64,000 nt of DNA from positions 94,332 through 158,331 of the forward strand of contig JAOPVP010000076.1 of NCBI GenBank assembly GCA_025966135.1, given 5' to 3'. The translations under genes and the position numbers were made by a program. The notes below the pieces were generated by a model that saw only the letters and a list, made by a program, of their open reading frames with translations, did no database searches and was not told the origin of the DNA. Positions 7,888 to 16,575 of this stretch are shown in pieces. Positions within the stretch are counted from its first letter, which is position 1. Every line of letters starts with the position of its first letter. The stretch comes from Frankiales bacterium. GTDB taxonomy: Bacteria; Actinomycetota; Actinomycetes; Mycobacteriales; SCTD01.

Positions 7888-8769
7888 TCAGCCGAGTTGC
7901 GCGGGGTCGGCGAGGTAGCGCTGGAGGGCCTCGAAGTAGACGGCGCACTGCACCCCGTCGACCAGCCGGTGGTCCCCGGTCAGGCAGAGCGTGAACTGCG
8001 GTACGGCGGTGACCGCCCCGTCCCTCACGACCGCCCGCTCCGTCACGACCCCGAGCGAGATGTAGATCGGGGTCCTGGCAAAGGGAAGCGGCGCGAGGAA
8101 CACCTCCTCAACCCCGAGCGGCGCCACGTTGGAGATGAACGCCGACCCCAGTGGGTTGCCCTGCTGCCCGAGCAGTGGCACGCCCCAGCCGCCGAGCAGC
8201 GAGGACGTAGCGAGCATCATCGGGCGCATGAACGGGACGGGCATCCAGCCGGCCAGCCACGTCGAGGTGTTGAAGCCCTTGTCGGTGCCCTCCCGCAGGG
8301 CCTTGACGCCCTTCCAGACCTCGGTGGCGATCTCGGCGGGGGTGAGCGAGTCCGCTCCTGCCACCTTGTACGGCGCGAGGTCGGTGCCCTGGCCGATGTC
8401 GACGGCGAAGCCGACGCTGATGTCGTCGAACGGCACGACCCGGCCGGCCCGGACCCGGGTGTTGGCCTCCGGCACGGCCCGTAACGCCCGCGCCGCCGCG
8501 GCTCCGACCACGTGCATGATCGTGAGCCCCTTGGCGCCCGCAGCACGCCGCTGCTCGACGTAGCCCTGCACCGGGGCCGCGTCGACGACAAGCCGCGTCA
8601 GCAGACGCCCCTCGCGCGGCGCGGTCCAGGTGGCGACGGCCACCTTGCGCCGGACGGCCTGGGCGCGGCGGGCCGGGTCCGCGATCGCGGCGGTACGCCG
8701 CGCCTCGCGGGCGATCAGGAGGCCGCTGGCGAGGGCGGTAAGGAGAGCCGTGTTGCGGGGACGAGGCAC
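7888..8769 (-). CDS. 2-oxoacid dehydrogenase E2-type acyltransferase catalytic domain protein
   Basis: About 293 residues. The C-terminus carries LTGDHRLVDG, the HxxxDG catalytic motif of the chloramphenicol acetyltransferase/E2 fold, preceded by ISLGVVTERAVV, another typical E2 stretch. There is no lipoyl domain and no E1/E3-binding domain, so it cannot act as a normal E2; such stand-alone catalytic domains occur in actinobacteria with unknown substrates. GTG at 8769 is chosen because conserved sequence starts at VPRPRNTALLTALASGLL, a hydrophobic segment that could anchor the protein. The gene is divergent from the aldehyde dehydrogenase. Confidence 0.75.
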   Translation of the reverse strand: MPRPRNTALLTALASGLLIAREARRTAAIADPARRAQAVRRKVAVATWTAPREGRLLTRLVVDAAPVQGYVEQRRAAGAKGLTIMHVVGAAAARALRAVPEANTRVRAGRVVPFDDISVGFAVDIGQGTDLAPYKVAGADSLTPAEIATEVWKGVKALREGTDKGFNTSTWLAGWMPVPFMRPMMLATSSLLGGWGVPLLGQQGNPLGSAFISNVAPLGVEEVFLAPLPFARTPIYISLGVVTERAVVRDGAVTAVPQFTLCLTGDHRLVDGVQCAVYFEALQRYLADPAQLG

Positions 8770-8834
8770 CAGTGGACTGTAGGGGAGGACACAGGTGGCA
8801 GGCTGTGCACCAGAACCCAGAGGAGGCCCCAGCC

Positions 8835-10208
8835 ATGGCGATCGCAACCGTCGACCCCACCACCGGACAGACGCTCAAGACGTTCGAAGCTCTCACTGAC
8901 GCCGAGCTCGAGGACCGGCTCGCGCGCGCGGCAGCGGCGTTTGCCAGCTACCGCAAGACCTCGTACGAGGAGCGGGCGGCGTGGACCCGCCGAGCCGCCG
9001 ACCTCCTGGAAGACGACGCCGAGCAGCTTGCCGAGCTGCTGACCACGGAGATGGGCAAGACCCTCAAGGCCGCGCGCGCCGAGGTCGCCAAGTGCGCGAC
9101 CGGCCTGAGGTACTACGCCGAGCACGCCCCGGCGATGCTCGCGGACGTGCCGGCTGACGCCCCCGACGTGAAGGCATCCCGGGCATTCACGCGCTACCAG
9201 CCACTGGGTGTGGTGCTCGCCGTCATGCCGTGGAACTACCCGCTGTGGCAGGCGATGCGCTTTGCCGCTCCGGCCCTGATGGCAGGCAACGTCGGGCTGC
9301 TCAAGCACGCGTCCAACGTGCCGCAGTCCGCGCTGTACATGGAGGAGCTGTTCCGGCGCGCCGGGTTCCCGGCGGACGTGTTCCAGACGCTCCTGATCGG
9401 CAGCAACAAGGTGGAGAAGGTGCTCCGTGACCGTCGCGTCGTAGCCGCCACGCTGACCGGGTCGACGCCTGCCGGCAAGGCGGTCGCGGCGACGGCGGGT
9501 GACGAGCTCAAGCCCACGGTGCTGGAGCTCGGTGGGTCCGACCCGTTCGTCGTCATGCCGTCCGCGGACCTCGCCAAGGCCGCCGAGGTCGCCACGACGG
9601 CGCGCTGCCAGAACAACGGCCAGTCCTGCATCGCGGCCAAGCGGTTCATCGTCCACGCCGACGTCTACGAGGAGTTCTCCCTGCTGTTCAGCGCAGCCTT
9701 CGAGGAGCAGGTCCTCGGCGACCCGCGGGACGCCGCCACGACGATCGGGCCGCTCGCCACCGAGCAGGGTCGCGAGGACGTCGAGGAACTGGTGCAGGAC
9801 GCCATCGCCAAGGGCGCCCACGTGCTCGTCGGCGGGAAGCGTCCCGACGGGCCCGGCTGGTTCTACCCCCCGACGCTGCTGGAGGGCATCACCCAGGACA
9901 TGCGGATGTACGCCGAGGAGGTCTTCGGACCCGTGGCCCAGCTGCACAAGGTGTCCTCCCTCGACGAGGCGCTGCAGCTTGCCAACGACTCCGAGTTCGG
10001 CCTGGGCTCCAACATCTGGACCAATGACGCCGCTGAGGCGGAACAGTTCGTCAACGAGGTTGAGGCCGGCATGGCGTTTGTCAACGGGATGACGACGTCG
10101 TACCCGGAGCTGCCCTTCGGCGGCATCAAGACCTCCGGCTACGGCCGCGAGCTCGCGGACCTCGGTATCCGGGAGTTCTGCAACGCCAAGACCGTGTGGG
10201 TGGGCTGA
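8835..10208 (+). CDS. gabD1: NADP-dependent succinate-semialdehyde dehydrogenase (GabD1-like)
   Basis: 457 residues from ATG with AGGAGG 8 bases upstream. Aldehyde dehydrogenase motifs are complete: cofactor-binding VLAVMPWNYPLWQ near residue 132, LTGSTPAGKAVA near 207, the general-base region LELGGSDPFVV near 232, the active cysteine in NNGQSCIAAKRF near 266, and EEVFGPVA near 360. The length and motif wording strongly resemble mycobacterial GabD1, which oxidises succinate semialdehyde to succinate, bridging GABA or 2-oxoglutarate breakdown to the TCA cycle. Substrate assignment is by resemblance only. It stands alone, followed by a CDF transporter gene. Confidence 0.85.
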   Translation: MAIATVDPTTGQTLKTFEALTDAELEDRLARAAAAFASYRKTSYEERAAWTRRAADLLEDDAEQLAELLTTEMGKTLKAARAEVAKCATGLRYYAEHAPAMLADVPADAPDVKASRAFTRYQPLGVVLAVMPWNYPLWQAMRFAAPALMAGNVGLLKHASNVPQSALYMEELFRRAGFPADVFQTLLIGSNKVEKVLRDRRVVAATLTGSTPAGKAVAATAGDELKPTVLELGGSDPFVVMPSADLAKAAEVATTARCQNNGQSCIAAKRFIVHADVYEEFSLLFSAAFEEQVLGDPRDAATTIGPLATEQGREDVEELVQDAIAKGAHVLVGGKRPDGPGWFYPPTLLEGITQDMRMYAEEVFGPVAQLHKVSSLDEALQLANDSEFGLGSNIWTNDAAEAEQFVNEVEAGMAFVNGMTTSYPELPFGGIKTSGYGRELADLGIREFCNAKTVWVG

Positions 10209-10227
10209 CGCCTGCAACGATGAGCCC

Positions 10228-11139
10228 ATGGGCCACGACCACAGCCACGGTACGGCGACGCACGCGTCGGCCGATCGGCTGCGCCTGGTCCTGGTCATCT
10301 TGCTCACCGTCCTCACTGCCGAGATCCTCGGCGGGTTGTGGGCCGGCTCGCTCGCGCTGCTGGCCGACGCGGGGCACCTGCTGTCCGACGCGGCCGGGGT
10401 GGCCCTTGCCCTGATCGCTGTCGCGTTCGCCGCCCGGCCACCCACCCCCGCCAGGACGTTCGGCTTTCATCGAGCCGAGATCCTCGCCGCGGTCGTCAAC
10501 GGGGTGCTCCTGTTCGGGGTGGGTCTGGGGGTCATCGGGTTCTCGCTGGTCAGGCTGGCCCATCCCCAGCACAGCGACCCCGGTGTGATGGCGGCTTTCG
10601 GCGTCATCGCGCTGCTCGGCAACGGGCTGGCCCTCCTGCTGCTCGCCAAGGGGTCCGAGCACAGCCTCAACGTCCGCGGTGCCTACCTCGAGGTCCTCTC
10701 TGACGCCCTGGGTGCGGCGGGTGTACTCCTCGCGGCCGGCGTCATCGCCCTGACCGGGGAGCAGCGCGCCGACCCGGTCGCGTCGCTGCTGGTCGGTCTG
10801 CTCATCCTGCCCAGGACGGTCCGGCTGCTGCGCGAGGCGGTGGACGTCCTGCTGGAGGCCACGCCGAGAGGCATCGATCTGGCCGAGGTGCGGGAGCACA
10901 TCGAGCGGGTCCCCGGCGTGGTGTCCTGCCACGACCTGCATGCCTGGACCATCACCAGCGGCACCCGCGTGCTCAGCGCGCATGTCGTCGTCGAGGATGC
11001 CTGTTGGGAAGCCGGGGAGGCCCCGCAGGTGCTCGACCTGCTCGGCGCCTGCCTGGCCGGCCACTTCGACCTCGAGCACTCGACGTTCCAGCTGGAGCAG
11101 GTCACTCATGCCTCCCATGAGGGCGCGCTCCACGAGTAG
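10228..11139 (+). CDS. Cation diffusion facilitator metal exporter
   Basis: 303 residues beginning MGHDHSHG, a His-rich metal-binding start. Six hydrophobic helices span about 17-195. Helix II carries LLADAGHLLSDAAG with the H-x3-D metal site and helix V GAYLEVLSDALGA with a matching D; the cytosolic C-terminal domain (about 205-290) contains CHDLHAWTITSG and HVVVED, as in zinc/cobalt/cadmium exporters of the CzcD/ZitB group. It exports divalent metal ions from the cytosol by proton exchange. No metal-responsive regulator is adjacent, so the inducing ion is unknown. It is followed within 10 bp by the aminotransferase gene. Confidence 0.9.
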   Translation: MGHDHSHGTATHASADRLRLVLVILLTVLTAEILGGLWAGSLALLADAGHLLSDAAGVALALIAVAFAARPPTPARTFGFHRAEILAAVVNGVLLFGVGLGVIGFSLVRLAHPQHSDPGVMAAFGVIALLGNGLALLLLAKGSEHSLNVRGAYLEVLSDALGAAGVLLAAGVIALTGEQRADPVASLLVGLLILPRTVRLLREAVDVLLEATPRGIDLAEVREHIERVPGVVSCHDLHAWTITSGTRVLSAHVVVEDACWEAGEAPQVLDLLGACLAGHFDLEHSTFQLEQVTHASHEGALHE

Positions 11140-11149
11140 CGTCGCAGGC

Positions 11150-12220
11150 GTGACCCCCCCACGCCTGCGTCCAGCCCTGGACCGGATGGGTACGTACAGG
11201 CCGGGTCGACGACCTGACGCTGGTCAGGACCTGTCCAGGCTGGCGAGCAACGAGACGCCGTACCCGCTGTTGCCGAGCGTGGTCACTGCGATCAGCGACG
11301 CGCTTGCCGGCAGCAACCGCTACCCCGACCCTGCTGCGACCGTCCTGACCGAGGCGCTCGCCGCCAAGCACGGCGTGGACGTCGGGCGGATCGCGGTGGG
11401 CTGCGGCTCCGTGCAGCTCGTGCAGGAGGTCGTGGAGATCTCCTGCGATGCCGGCGACGAGGTGGTGTACGGCTGGCGGTCCTTCGAGGCCTACCCGACG
11501 ATGACGGCCATCGCCGGGGCGGTGCCGGTCCAGGTGCCGCTCACCCACGGTCACCTCGACCTGCCGGCCATGGCGGCGGCAGTGACCGACCAGACCCGGC
11601 TGGTCCTGCTGTGCAGCCCCAACAACCCCACCGGCCCGGCGCTCGCCGCGGACGCTGTGAAGGACTTCCTGGAAGGCGTCCCCGACCGGGTCCTGGTGGT
11701 CCTCGACGAGGCCTACGCCGAGTTCGTGGACGACCCGTTGGCGGTCGACGGCACCCGACTGCTGTCGTCGTACCCGAACTTGCTTGTCATGCGGACGTTT
11801 TCCAAGGCCTACGGCCTCGCCGGGCTGAGGGTCGGCTACGCGATCGCCGGGACGCCGGAGGTGGCGACCGCGCTGCGCCAGGTGCACCTGCCGTTCGCCG
11901 TCTCGGTCGCGGCGCAGGCTGCTGCGCTCGCGTCGCTCACGGTCGAGGACCAGCTCCTCGCCCGGGTTGCGGAGATCGTCGCGCAAAGAGAACCCTTACG
12001 GCGCAAGCTGATCGAGATCGGGTGGGATGTACCCGCGGCGCAGGGCAACTTCGTCTGGCTGCCGGCCGGAGCTGACAGTGACCGCGTCGCGCAGGTCTTC
12101 GAGGACCACGGCGTGCTGGTGCGCTGCTTCACGGGCGAGGGCTTGCGGATCACCGTCGCGACCCCGAGAGACAGCGAACGGGTGCTTGCCGCGGCGAAGG
12201 CCGGACTAGTCCCGGTCTGA
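11150..12220 (+). CDS. HisC/Pat-type histidinol-phosphate or aromatic amino-acid aminotransferase
   Basis: About 356 residues from GTG at 11150. Fold-type I PLP aminotransferase features are seen: LASNETPYPLLPSV near residue 28, SNRYPDPAA near 51, CSPNNPTGPAL near 155, VVLDEAYAEFV near 185, and the PLP lysine region RTFSKAYGLAGLRVGYA near 210. The N-terminus and the GCGSVQL motif resemble actinobacterial Pat (phenylalanine aminotransferase) at least as much as HisC. No histidine biosynthesis genes are nearby, which favours an aromatic aminotransferase role. Confidence 0.85.
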   Translation: MTPPRLRPALDRMGTYRPGRRPDAGQDLSRLASNETPYPLLPSVVTAISDALAGSNRYPDPAATVLTEALAAKHGVDVGRIAVGCGSVQLVQEVVEISCDAGDEVVYGWRSFEAYPTMTAIAGAVPVQVPLTHGHLDLPAMAAAVTDQTRLVLLCSPNNPTGPALAADAVKDFLEGVPDRVLVVLDEAYAEFVDDPLAVDGTRLLSSYPNLLVMRTFSKAYGLAGLRVGYAIAGTPEVATALRQVHLPFAVSVAAQAAALASLTVEDQLLARVAEIVAQREPLRRKLIEIGWDVPAAQGNFVWLPAGADSDRVAQVFEDHGVLVRCFTGEGLRITVATPRDSERVLAAAKAGLVPV

Positions 12221-12292
12221 CCCTTTGTGGCCATTTACGCAACCTGACAGCCGGGTCACGATGACGGGAACCCCCTGAAAGGGCGCTGCCCC

Positions 12293-12565
12293 GTGTACTG
12301 CCAACTTGCCCGGTACGACGGTTACTGCGCCGGCTGTGACGACCAGCGGCCCCTCGTTCTCATGGAGCAGGGCCCACATGGGCTGCGCGCCTGGCTTGCC
12401 GGAGCCGGCCCTGAGGATCGCCCGCTCGCCTACACCTGCGCGCTCTGCGGCCGCGTCGAGTACGTCCCGCCCACCGAGGCCGACGACGCCGAGTACGAAG
12501 CCACCCTGACTCCCTGGGGTGACGGCCAGGCCCAGCTTCAGCCGGTCGCCGCCCGCGTCGCCTGA
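12293..12565 (+). CDS. Small protein with two CxxC pairs, putative zinc-binding
   Basis: 90 residues from GTG. Cysteines are arranged as YCAGCDDQ near residue 12 and TCALCGRVEY near residue 48, i.e. two CxxC knuckles as in zinc ribbons, followed by an acidic stretch PPTEADDAEYEATL. No family is recognised. It is flanked by a weak hairpin downstream and by a 72-bp gap upstream that may hold its promoter. A role in nucleic acid or protein binding through a zinc ribbon is an inference only. Confidence 0.65.
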   Translation: MYCQLARYDGYCAGCDDQRPLVLMEQGPHGLRAWLAGAGPEDRPLAYTCALCGRVEYVPPTEADDAEYEATLTPWGDGQAQLQPVAARVA

Positions 12566-12591
12566 GCGCAGACAGGTACGCCTTCCTGCGC
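12566..12591 (+). terminator. Weak imperfect hairpin after the CxxC protein gene
   Basis: GCGCAG (12566-12571) pairs with CTGCGC (12586-12591), with a further 3-bp inner helix around TACG separated by an internal loop. It directly follows the stop codon, consistent with a factor-independent terminator, but the stem is short. Confidence 0.35.
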
Positions 12592-12648
12592 GAGACGGTG
12601 GCGCCCCGACCCAGCAGCGTCGAGACTTGCCTCCTTCGACGACGGGAG

Positions 12649-13446
12649 ATGCGGGTGCAGGTCTCAGGGAGCAGGGTCCTCCTGACAGGGGCGAGCGGCG
12701 GGATCGGCAACGCTCTGGCGCGGGTCTTCGCTGAGGCAGGGGCCTCGTTGGTGCTGTCGGGTCGCCGGGAGGTCGAGCTCAAGGAGCTCGCCGCCACGAC
12801 AGGAGGTACGACGGTCATCGCCGACCTCGCCGACCGCGCAGACGTCGCCCGGCTGCTGGAGGAGGCGGGACCCGTCGACATTCTCGTCGCCAACGCGGCT
12901 CTGCCCGCGGCCGGCCTGCTGGCCGACTTCACGGCCGAGCAGGTCGACCGGGCGCTCGAGGTCAACCTCCGGGCCCCCATCGCGTTGGCGCATGCGCTTG
13001 CGCCGGGGATGGTCGCGCGCGGGTCGGGCTCGCTGGTGTTCGTGTCGTCACTGGCCGGGTTGGCCGCGTCCAGGGGCAGCTCCCTCTACAACGCCACCAA
13101 GTTCGGGCTCCGCGGTTTCGCGCTGGCGCTGCGGCAGGACCTGCACGGCACGGGCGTGGGGGTCAGCGTCGTCCTGCCGGGGTTCGTGAGGGACGCCGGG
13201 ATGTTCGCCGACGCCGGGGGCACGCCGCCACCGGGGTTCGGCACCCGGACCCCGCAGCAGGTGGCGCGGGCGACCCTTCACGCGGTGCACCGGGACAAGG
13301 GCGAGGTCGTCGTCGCGCCGCCGATCGACCGCGTGGGTGCGCGGGTCGGTGGGTTGGCACCTGGGCTCGCGGCCCGACTGCAGCGTGCCGGGGGCGCTGC
13401 CGATCTCACCGAGCAGCTCGCCGAGGCAGGTAAGGACAAGCGCTGA
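12649..13446 (+). CDS. Short-chain dehydrogenase/reductase
   Basis: About 265 residues. Seen: the nucleotide-binding TGASGGIG near residue 13, NAALPAAG near 85, the catalytic serine stretch FVSSLAGLAA near 128 and YNATK near 145 (Tyr-x3-Lys). The substrate is unknown. Start choice is uncertain: ATG at 12649 sits immediately after GGGAG, whereas an in-frame GTG at 12655 has better spacing to that site. The stop overlaps the ATG of the next gene (TGATG), so this SDR and the F420-type reductase are translationally coupled and may act on the same compound. Confidence 0.88.
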   Translation: MRVQVSGSRVLLTGASGGIGNALARVFAEAGASLVLSGRREVELKELAATTGGTTVIADLADRADVARLLEEAGPVDILVANAALPAAGLLADFTAEQVDRALEVNLRAPIALAHALAPGMVARGSGSLVFVSSLAGLAASRGSSLYNATKFGLRGFALALRQDLHGTGVGVSVVLPGFVRDAGMFADAGGTPPPGFGTRTPQQVARATLHAVHRDKGEVVVAPPIDRVGARVGGLAPGLAARLQRAGGAADLTEQLAEAGKDKR

Positions 13447-14051
13447 TGCGGATCGCGGTTCTGGGAAGCGGCCCCGTCGGCACCGCGCTGGCCAAGGGCT
13501 ACACCAGGCACGGGCATGAGGTGCGGATCGGCAACCGCACCGGGGTCGCCGAGGGCTTTGACGCCGGCCACTACGCGGACGTGGCCGCGTGGGCGGAGCT
13601 GGTGGTGCTGGCCGTGCGGGGTGAGGTGTCGGAGGAGCTGGTGCGGGGGCTTGCCCTCGAGCTCGAGGGCAAGGTCCTGATCGACGCGACGAACCCGCTG
13701 GACCACAGCACGGGCCGTCCCGAGCTGTTCGTCGGCTTCGACGACTCCCTCGGTGAAAGGGTTCAGCGCGCGGCGCCGGGAGCCCGAGTCGTCAAGGCCT
13801 ACAACACGGTCGGTAACCCGCTCATGGTCGACCCCGACCTCGTGGGCGGTCCTCCCACGATGTTCCTGGCTGGTGACGACGACGCGGCGAAGGCCACCGT
13901 CGTCGCGCTGCTGGAGGACACCGGCTGGGACACCGCAGACCTCGGCGGCATCGAGTCCAGCCGCCACCTCGAAGCGATGTGCATGGCCTGGGTCGCCCAC
14001 GGTCTGCGCGTCGGCTCCTGGGGCCACGCGTTCAAGCTGCTCCGGGGCTAG
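13446..14051 (+). CDS. NADP/F420-dependent oxidoreductase-like Rossmann protein
   Basis: 201 residues beginning MRIAVLGSGPVGTALA, a Rossmann GxGxxG motif at the very N-terminus, with IGNRTG at the end of strand 2 where NADP specificity is set. Middle motifs LIDATNPL and RVVKAYNTVGNPLM match the family named NADP oxidoreductase, coenzyme F420-dependent. Some members transfer hydride between F420 and NADP; many actinobacterial members have unknown partners. It overlaps the upstream SDR by one base. F420 use is plausible, since the window holds two luciferase-like F420-type enzymes. Confidence 0.8.
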   Translation: MRIAVLGSGPVGTALAKGYTRHGHEVRIGNRTGVAEGFDAGHYADVAAWAELVVLAVRGEVSEELVRGLALELEGKVLIDATNPLDHSTGRPELFVGFDDSLGERVQRAAPGARVVKAYNTVGNPLMVDPDLVGGPPTMFLAGDDDAAKATVVALLEDTGWDTADLGGIESSRHLEAMCMAWVAHGLRVGSWGHAFKLLRG

Positions 14052-14068
14052 CCGCCTAGAGTTTGCGG

Positions 14069-15088
14069 GTGACCTCCACTTCCAGCCTCCCGTGGGTCGA
14101 CCCTGGCGCCTTCGAGGAGGCTCCCGGCGTCTACCGGGTCCCACTTCCACTGCCCAACGACGGCCTGCGCGCGGTCAACGTCTACGTGATCGTCACGGAC
14201 GCCGGCCTCGTCTGCATCGATGCCGGCTGGGCGATCCCCGAGTCCAAGAAGCTCTTCGTGGAAGCCCTGGGGTCCCTGGGTTTCACGCTGGCCGACGTGT
14301 CGCGCTTCCTGGTCACGCACGTGCACCGCGACCACTACACGCAGGCCGTTGACGTTCGCCGGGACGTCGGCTCGCGCGTCGGGCTGGGCGTGGGGGAGAA
14401 GCCGACCCTTGACCTGCTCCAGGACCCGGCCCGCAGCCCGCTGATGGGCCAGGTGAACCAGCTTCGTGAGATCGGCGCTGGGGCGATCGCGGACCGGATC
14501 GAGGCGTTCGTCAGCGGGCACAACGTGGAGCACGCGCAGTGGGAGTCGCCGGACGAGTGGCTCAGCGAGGGCCCCGTGGAGCTGGCCGGACGCACCCTCG
14601 AGGCCGTCGAGACCCCCGGCCACACGGCTGGTCACCTGGTCTTCCACGATCTCGAGGCCAAGCTGCTGTTCGCGGGTGACCACGTGCTCCCGACCATCAC
14701 GCCGTCCATCGGCTTCGAGCCGGTCATGACGGCAGACCCGCTGGGCGCGTTCCTTCGCTCGCTCGCCCTGGTCCGTTCGCGGCCGGACGCCGTCCTGCTC
14801 CCCGCACACGGCCCGGTCACGCCGTCGGTGCACGCCCGTGTGGACGAGCTGCTCGATCACCACGGCCGTCGGCTCGATGAGATCGAAGCCGCCGTCCGAC
14901 GCATGGCCGCAAACGCCTTCGAGGTGGCAGGCGTCCTGCGCTGGACCCGTCGCGAGCACAAGCTCGCCGACCTCGACACCTTCAACGCGATGCTGGCCGT
15001 GTTCGAAACCGGCGCGCACCTCGATCTGCTCGCGTCGCAAGGCCGTCTGACGGCGTCCGTCGTGGACGGCATCAAGACCTACGCCTGA
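14069..15088 (+). CDS. MBL-fold metallo-hydrolase
   Basis: About 339 residues from GTG. The metal-binding motif VTHVHRDHYTQ (HxHxDH) is near residue 92, a further histidine is in TPGHTAGHLVF near 185, the bridging aspartate in LLFAGDHVLP near 203, and a final histidine in LLPAHGPV near 247. The C-terminal 90 residues (DELLDHHGRRLDEIEAAV and on) form a helical region as in hydrolases that act on thioesters or lactones. The exact substrate is unknown. It follows the F420-like reductase by 17 bp and may belong to the same operon as the SDR. Confidence 0.88.
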   Translation: MTSTSSLPWVDPGAFEEAPGVYRVPLPLPNDGLRAVNVYVIVTDAGLVCIDAGWAIPESKKLFVEALGSLGFTLADVSRFLVTHVHRDHYTQAVDVRRDVGSRVGLGVGEKPTLDLLQDPARSPLMGQVNQLREIGAGAIADRIEAFVSGHNVEHAQWESPDEWLSEGPVELAGRTLEAVETPGHTAGHLVFHDLEAKLLFAGDHVLPTITPSIGFEPVMTADPLGAFLRSLALVRSRPDAVLLPAHGPVTPSVHARVDELLDHHGRRLDEIEAAVRRMAANAFEVAGVLRWTRREHKLADLDTFNAMLAVFETGAHLDLLASQGRLTASVVDGIKTYA

Positions 15089-15118
15089 GCCCGCCGTCGT
15101 ACGAGGGGCTTGCCGCGG

Positions 15119-16426
15119 TCAGCTCTGCCAGGGTCGGGTGCCGCCGATGAAGTCGCTGCGCACGGCGGAGGAGACCTTGACGACGTCGCCGGTCTGCGGC
15201 GCCTCGATCATCTTGTCGTTGCCGATGTAGATCGACACGTGATGGATCGTCGCGGCGTTGGACGTGTCGTCGGCGAAGAACATCAGGTCGCCGGGCTGCA
15301 GGTCGGCGCGCGAGCTGATGCGCCTGCCCACGTTCCACTGGTCTCCGGTGTAGTGGAGCAGGTGGATGCCGGCCTTGCCGTAGATGAACAGGGTCAGGCC
15401 TGAGCAGTCGAAGCCGACGGTGTTGGCGCCCTGGGCGAAACCGCGGGTAGGGCCGTTCTCGTCGCCGCCACCCCAGGAGTAGGGGATGCCGATCTCCTGG
15501 AACGCCCAACGGATTGCGGTGGCGGCGGCGTCGCTGGGCGCCTGCCCGCTGGTGACGTGGCCGGCCGCGGAGCGGGCCGCGGCCGCCGCCTGTTGGAGGC
15601 TGGTTGCAGACCTCACGGCAGAGCCGAGGACGGCCTCGGCCTGGTTGACCAGGACCATCGCCGCGGCCTTGGCGACGCCGGCCTCGTGGAGGCGCGCACG
15701 AGTGGTACGCGCGGCGGCGGTCGCGGCGGCGGTCGCGGAGTCGGCCGTGGCCTTGGCGGTCGCGGTGGCAGCCAACGCCGCAGTGGCGCGTTGGACGGCG
15801 GCCTGTGCCGTGGCCTGCTGGGCGGTGGCCTGTTCCGTGGCCCGCAACGCCAGGTTACGGGCCACGTGCAGGGAGATGATGATCTTCTGCTGGTAGGCGC
15901 CTACCTGGTTCATCAGGTTGCGGCCATTCGCCAGCTCGAGCGGGTCGCTGGCGACGAAGAGCTGTGCTGCCATCCCGAGCTGCCCGCCCGTCTGGAACGC
16001 TCCGGCGGCCATCCGGTTCATCGCGAGTTGGGCGGCGTCGGCGACGTCCTGGGCGCGCTGCTGAGCGGCCAGGGCACGCTGCGCGCTCGCGTTGGCTTGA
16101 TCTGCCGCAGCTTGCGCGCCCACCGCCACGCCCTGCGCCTGGTTGTAGGCGACCTGGGCCCTGGCTGCCGCGACCTGCGCAGCCTGGGCGGCTCTGGCCG
16201 CCTGCTGGGCTCTGGCGAGGAGTCCGTTGTAGGCCTCTGCGGCCCGCTCGGCCCTGGCCTGCAGGGTGGCGACGTGCTGCTTCGCTGCGGCAACCTTGGT
16301 CTGCGCCGCACGGAGCTCAGCCGGTGTCGGGTGCCCCGGGTCCGCCGTGGCAGCGAGGCATGGAGACATGAGGAGAACGGCGGCAGACACGACCGCAAAG
16401 GACCGTGCTGCGCGTCGGTTGGGCAT
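15119..16426 (-). CDS. NlpC/P60 peptidoglycan hydrolase with coiled-coil N-domain (Rip-like)
   Basis: 435 residues from the ATG at 16426 with GGGAG upstream. A signal peptide (about 1-27, ending ATADP) is followed by an Ala/Gln-rich coiled coil (about 30-300) and a C-terminal NlpC/P60 domain with catalytic cysteine in FDCSGLTLFIYG near residue 355 and histidine in IHHVSIYIG near 405. Such proteins cut peptidoglycan stem peptides outside the cell, mostly between D-Glu and DAP, for division or wall growth. The coiled coil usually keeps the enzyme inactive until recruited. A 10-bp inverted repeat overlapping the ribosome binding site lies just upstream (16436-16467). Confidence 0.9.
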   Translation of the reverse strand: MPNRRAARSFAVVSAAVLLMSPCLAATADPGHPTPAELRAAQTKVAAAKQHVATLQARAERAAEAYNGLLARAQQAARAAQAAQVAAARAQVAYNQAQGVAVGAQAAADQANASAQRALAAQQRAQDVADAAQLAMNRMAAGAFQTGGQLGMAAQLFVASDPLELANGRNLMNQVGAYQQKIIISLHVARNLALRATEQATAQQATAQAAVQRATAALAATATAKATADSATAAATAAARTTRARLHEAGVAKAAAMVLVNQAEAVLGSAVRSATSLQQAAAAARSAAGHVTSGQAPSDAAATAIRWAFQEIGIPYSWGGGDENGPTRGFAQGANTVGFDCSGLTLFIYGKAGIHLLHYTGDQWNVGRRISSRADLQPGDLMFFADDTSNAATIHHVSIYIGNDKMIEAPQTGDVVKVSSAVRSDFIGGTRPWQS

Positions 16427-16435
16427 GGGGAAGCT

Positions 16436-16467
16436 CCCTTCGCCCGGCGAGAGTACGGGGCGAAGGG
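16436..16467 (-). promoter_or_regulatory. Leader hairpin overlapping the NlpC/P60 ribosome binding site
   Basis: CCCTTCGCCC (16436-16445) and GGGCGAAGGG (16458-16467) form a perfect 10-bp stem with a 12-base loop on the transcript of the cell-wall hydrolase gene. The proximal arm overlaps the GGGAG ribosome binding site, so folding would hide it. I see no match to the c-di-AMP riboswitch that often precedes such genes. Confidence 0.5.
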
Positions 16468-16575
16468 GTCGTTGGTGGGTCAACGCGCCGAAAACGGCAG
16501 GGGAAGCATGCCGGTGACAAGGTTCTCGCCCGCCCGCCAGGTGGAGCGCCGAGAGTCAGCAGCGCACGCCGGGAG

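Noticed and set aside
8715..10445. 576-codon reverse open frame over the aldehyde dehydrogenase
   Set aside because: Antisense shadow of a clear GabD-type gene; high GC at third positions keeps this frame open.
15106..15124. GGGGCTTGC resembling the left half of the RAE
   Set aside because: The right half does not match and the place is between convergent genes, so it cannot act as a promoter element for a resistance gene.
16427..16560. Possible c-di-AMP (ydaO) riboswitch before the NlpC/P60 gene
   Set aside because: None of the conserved blocks of that riboswitch could be recognised; only a simple hairpin is present.
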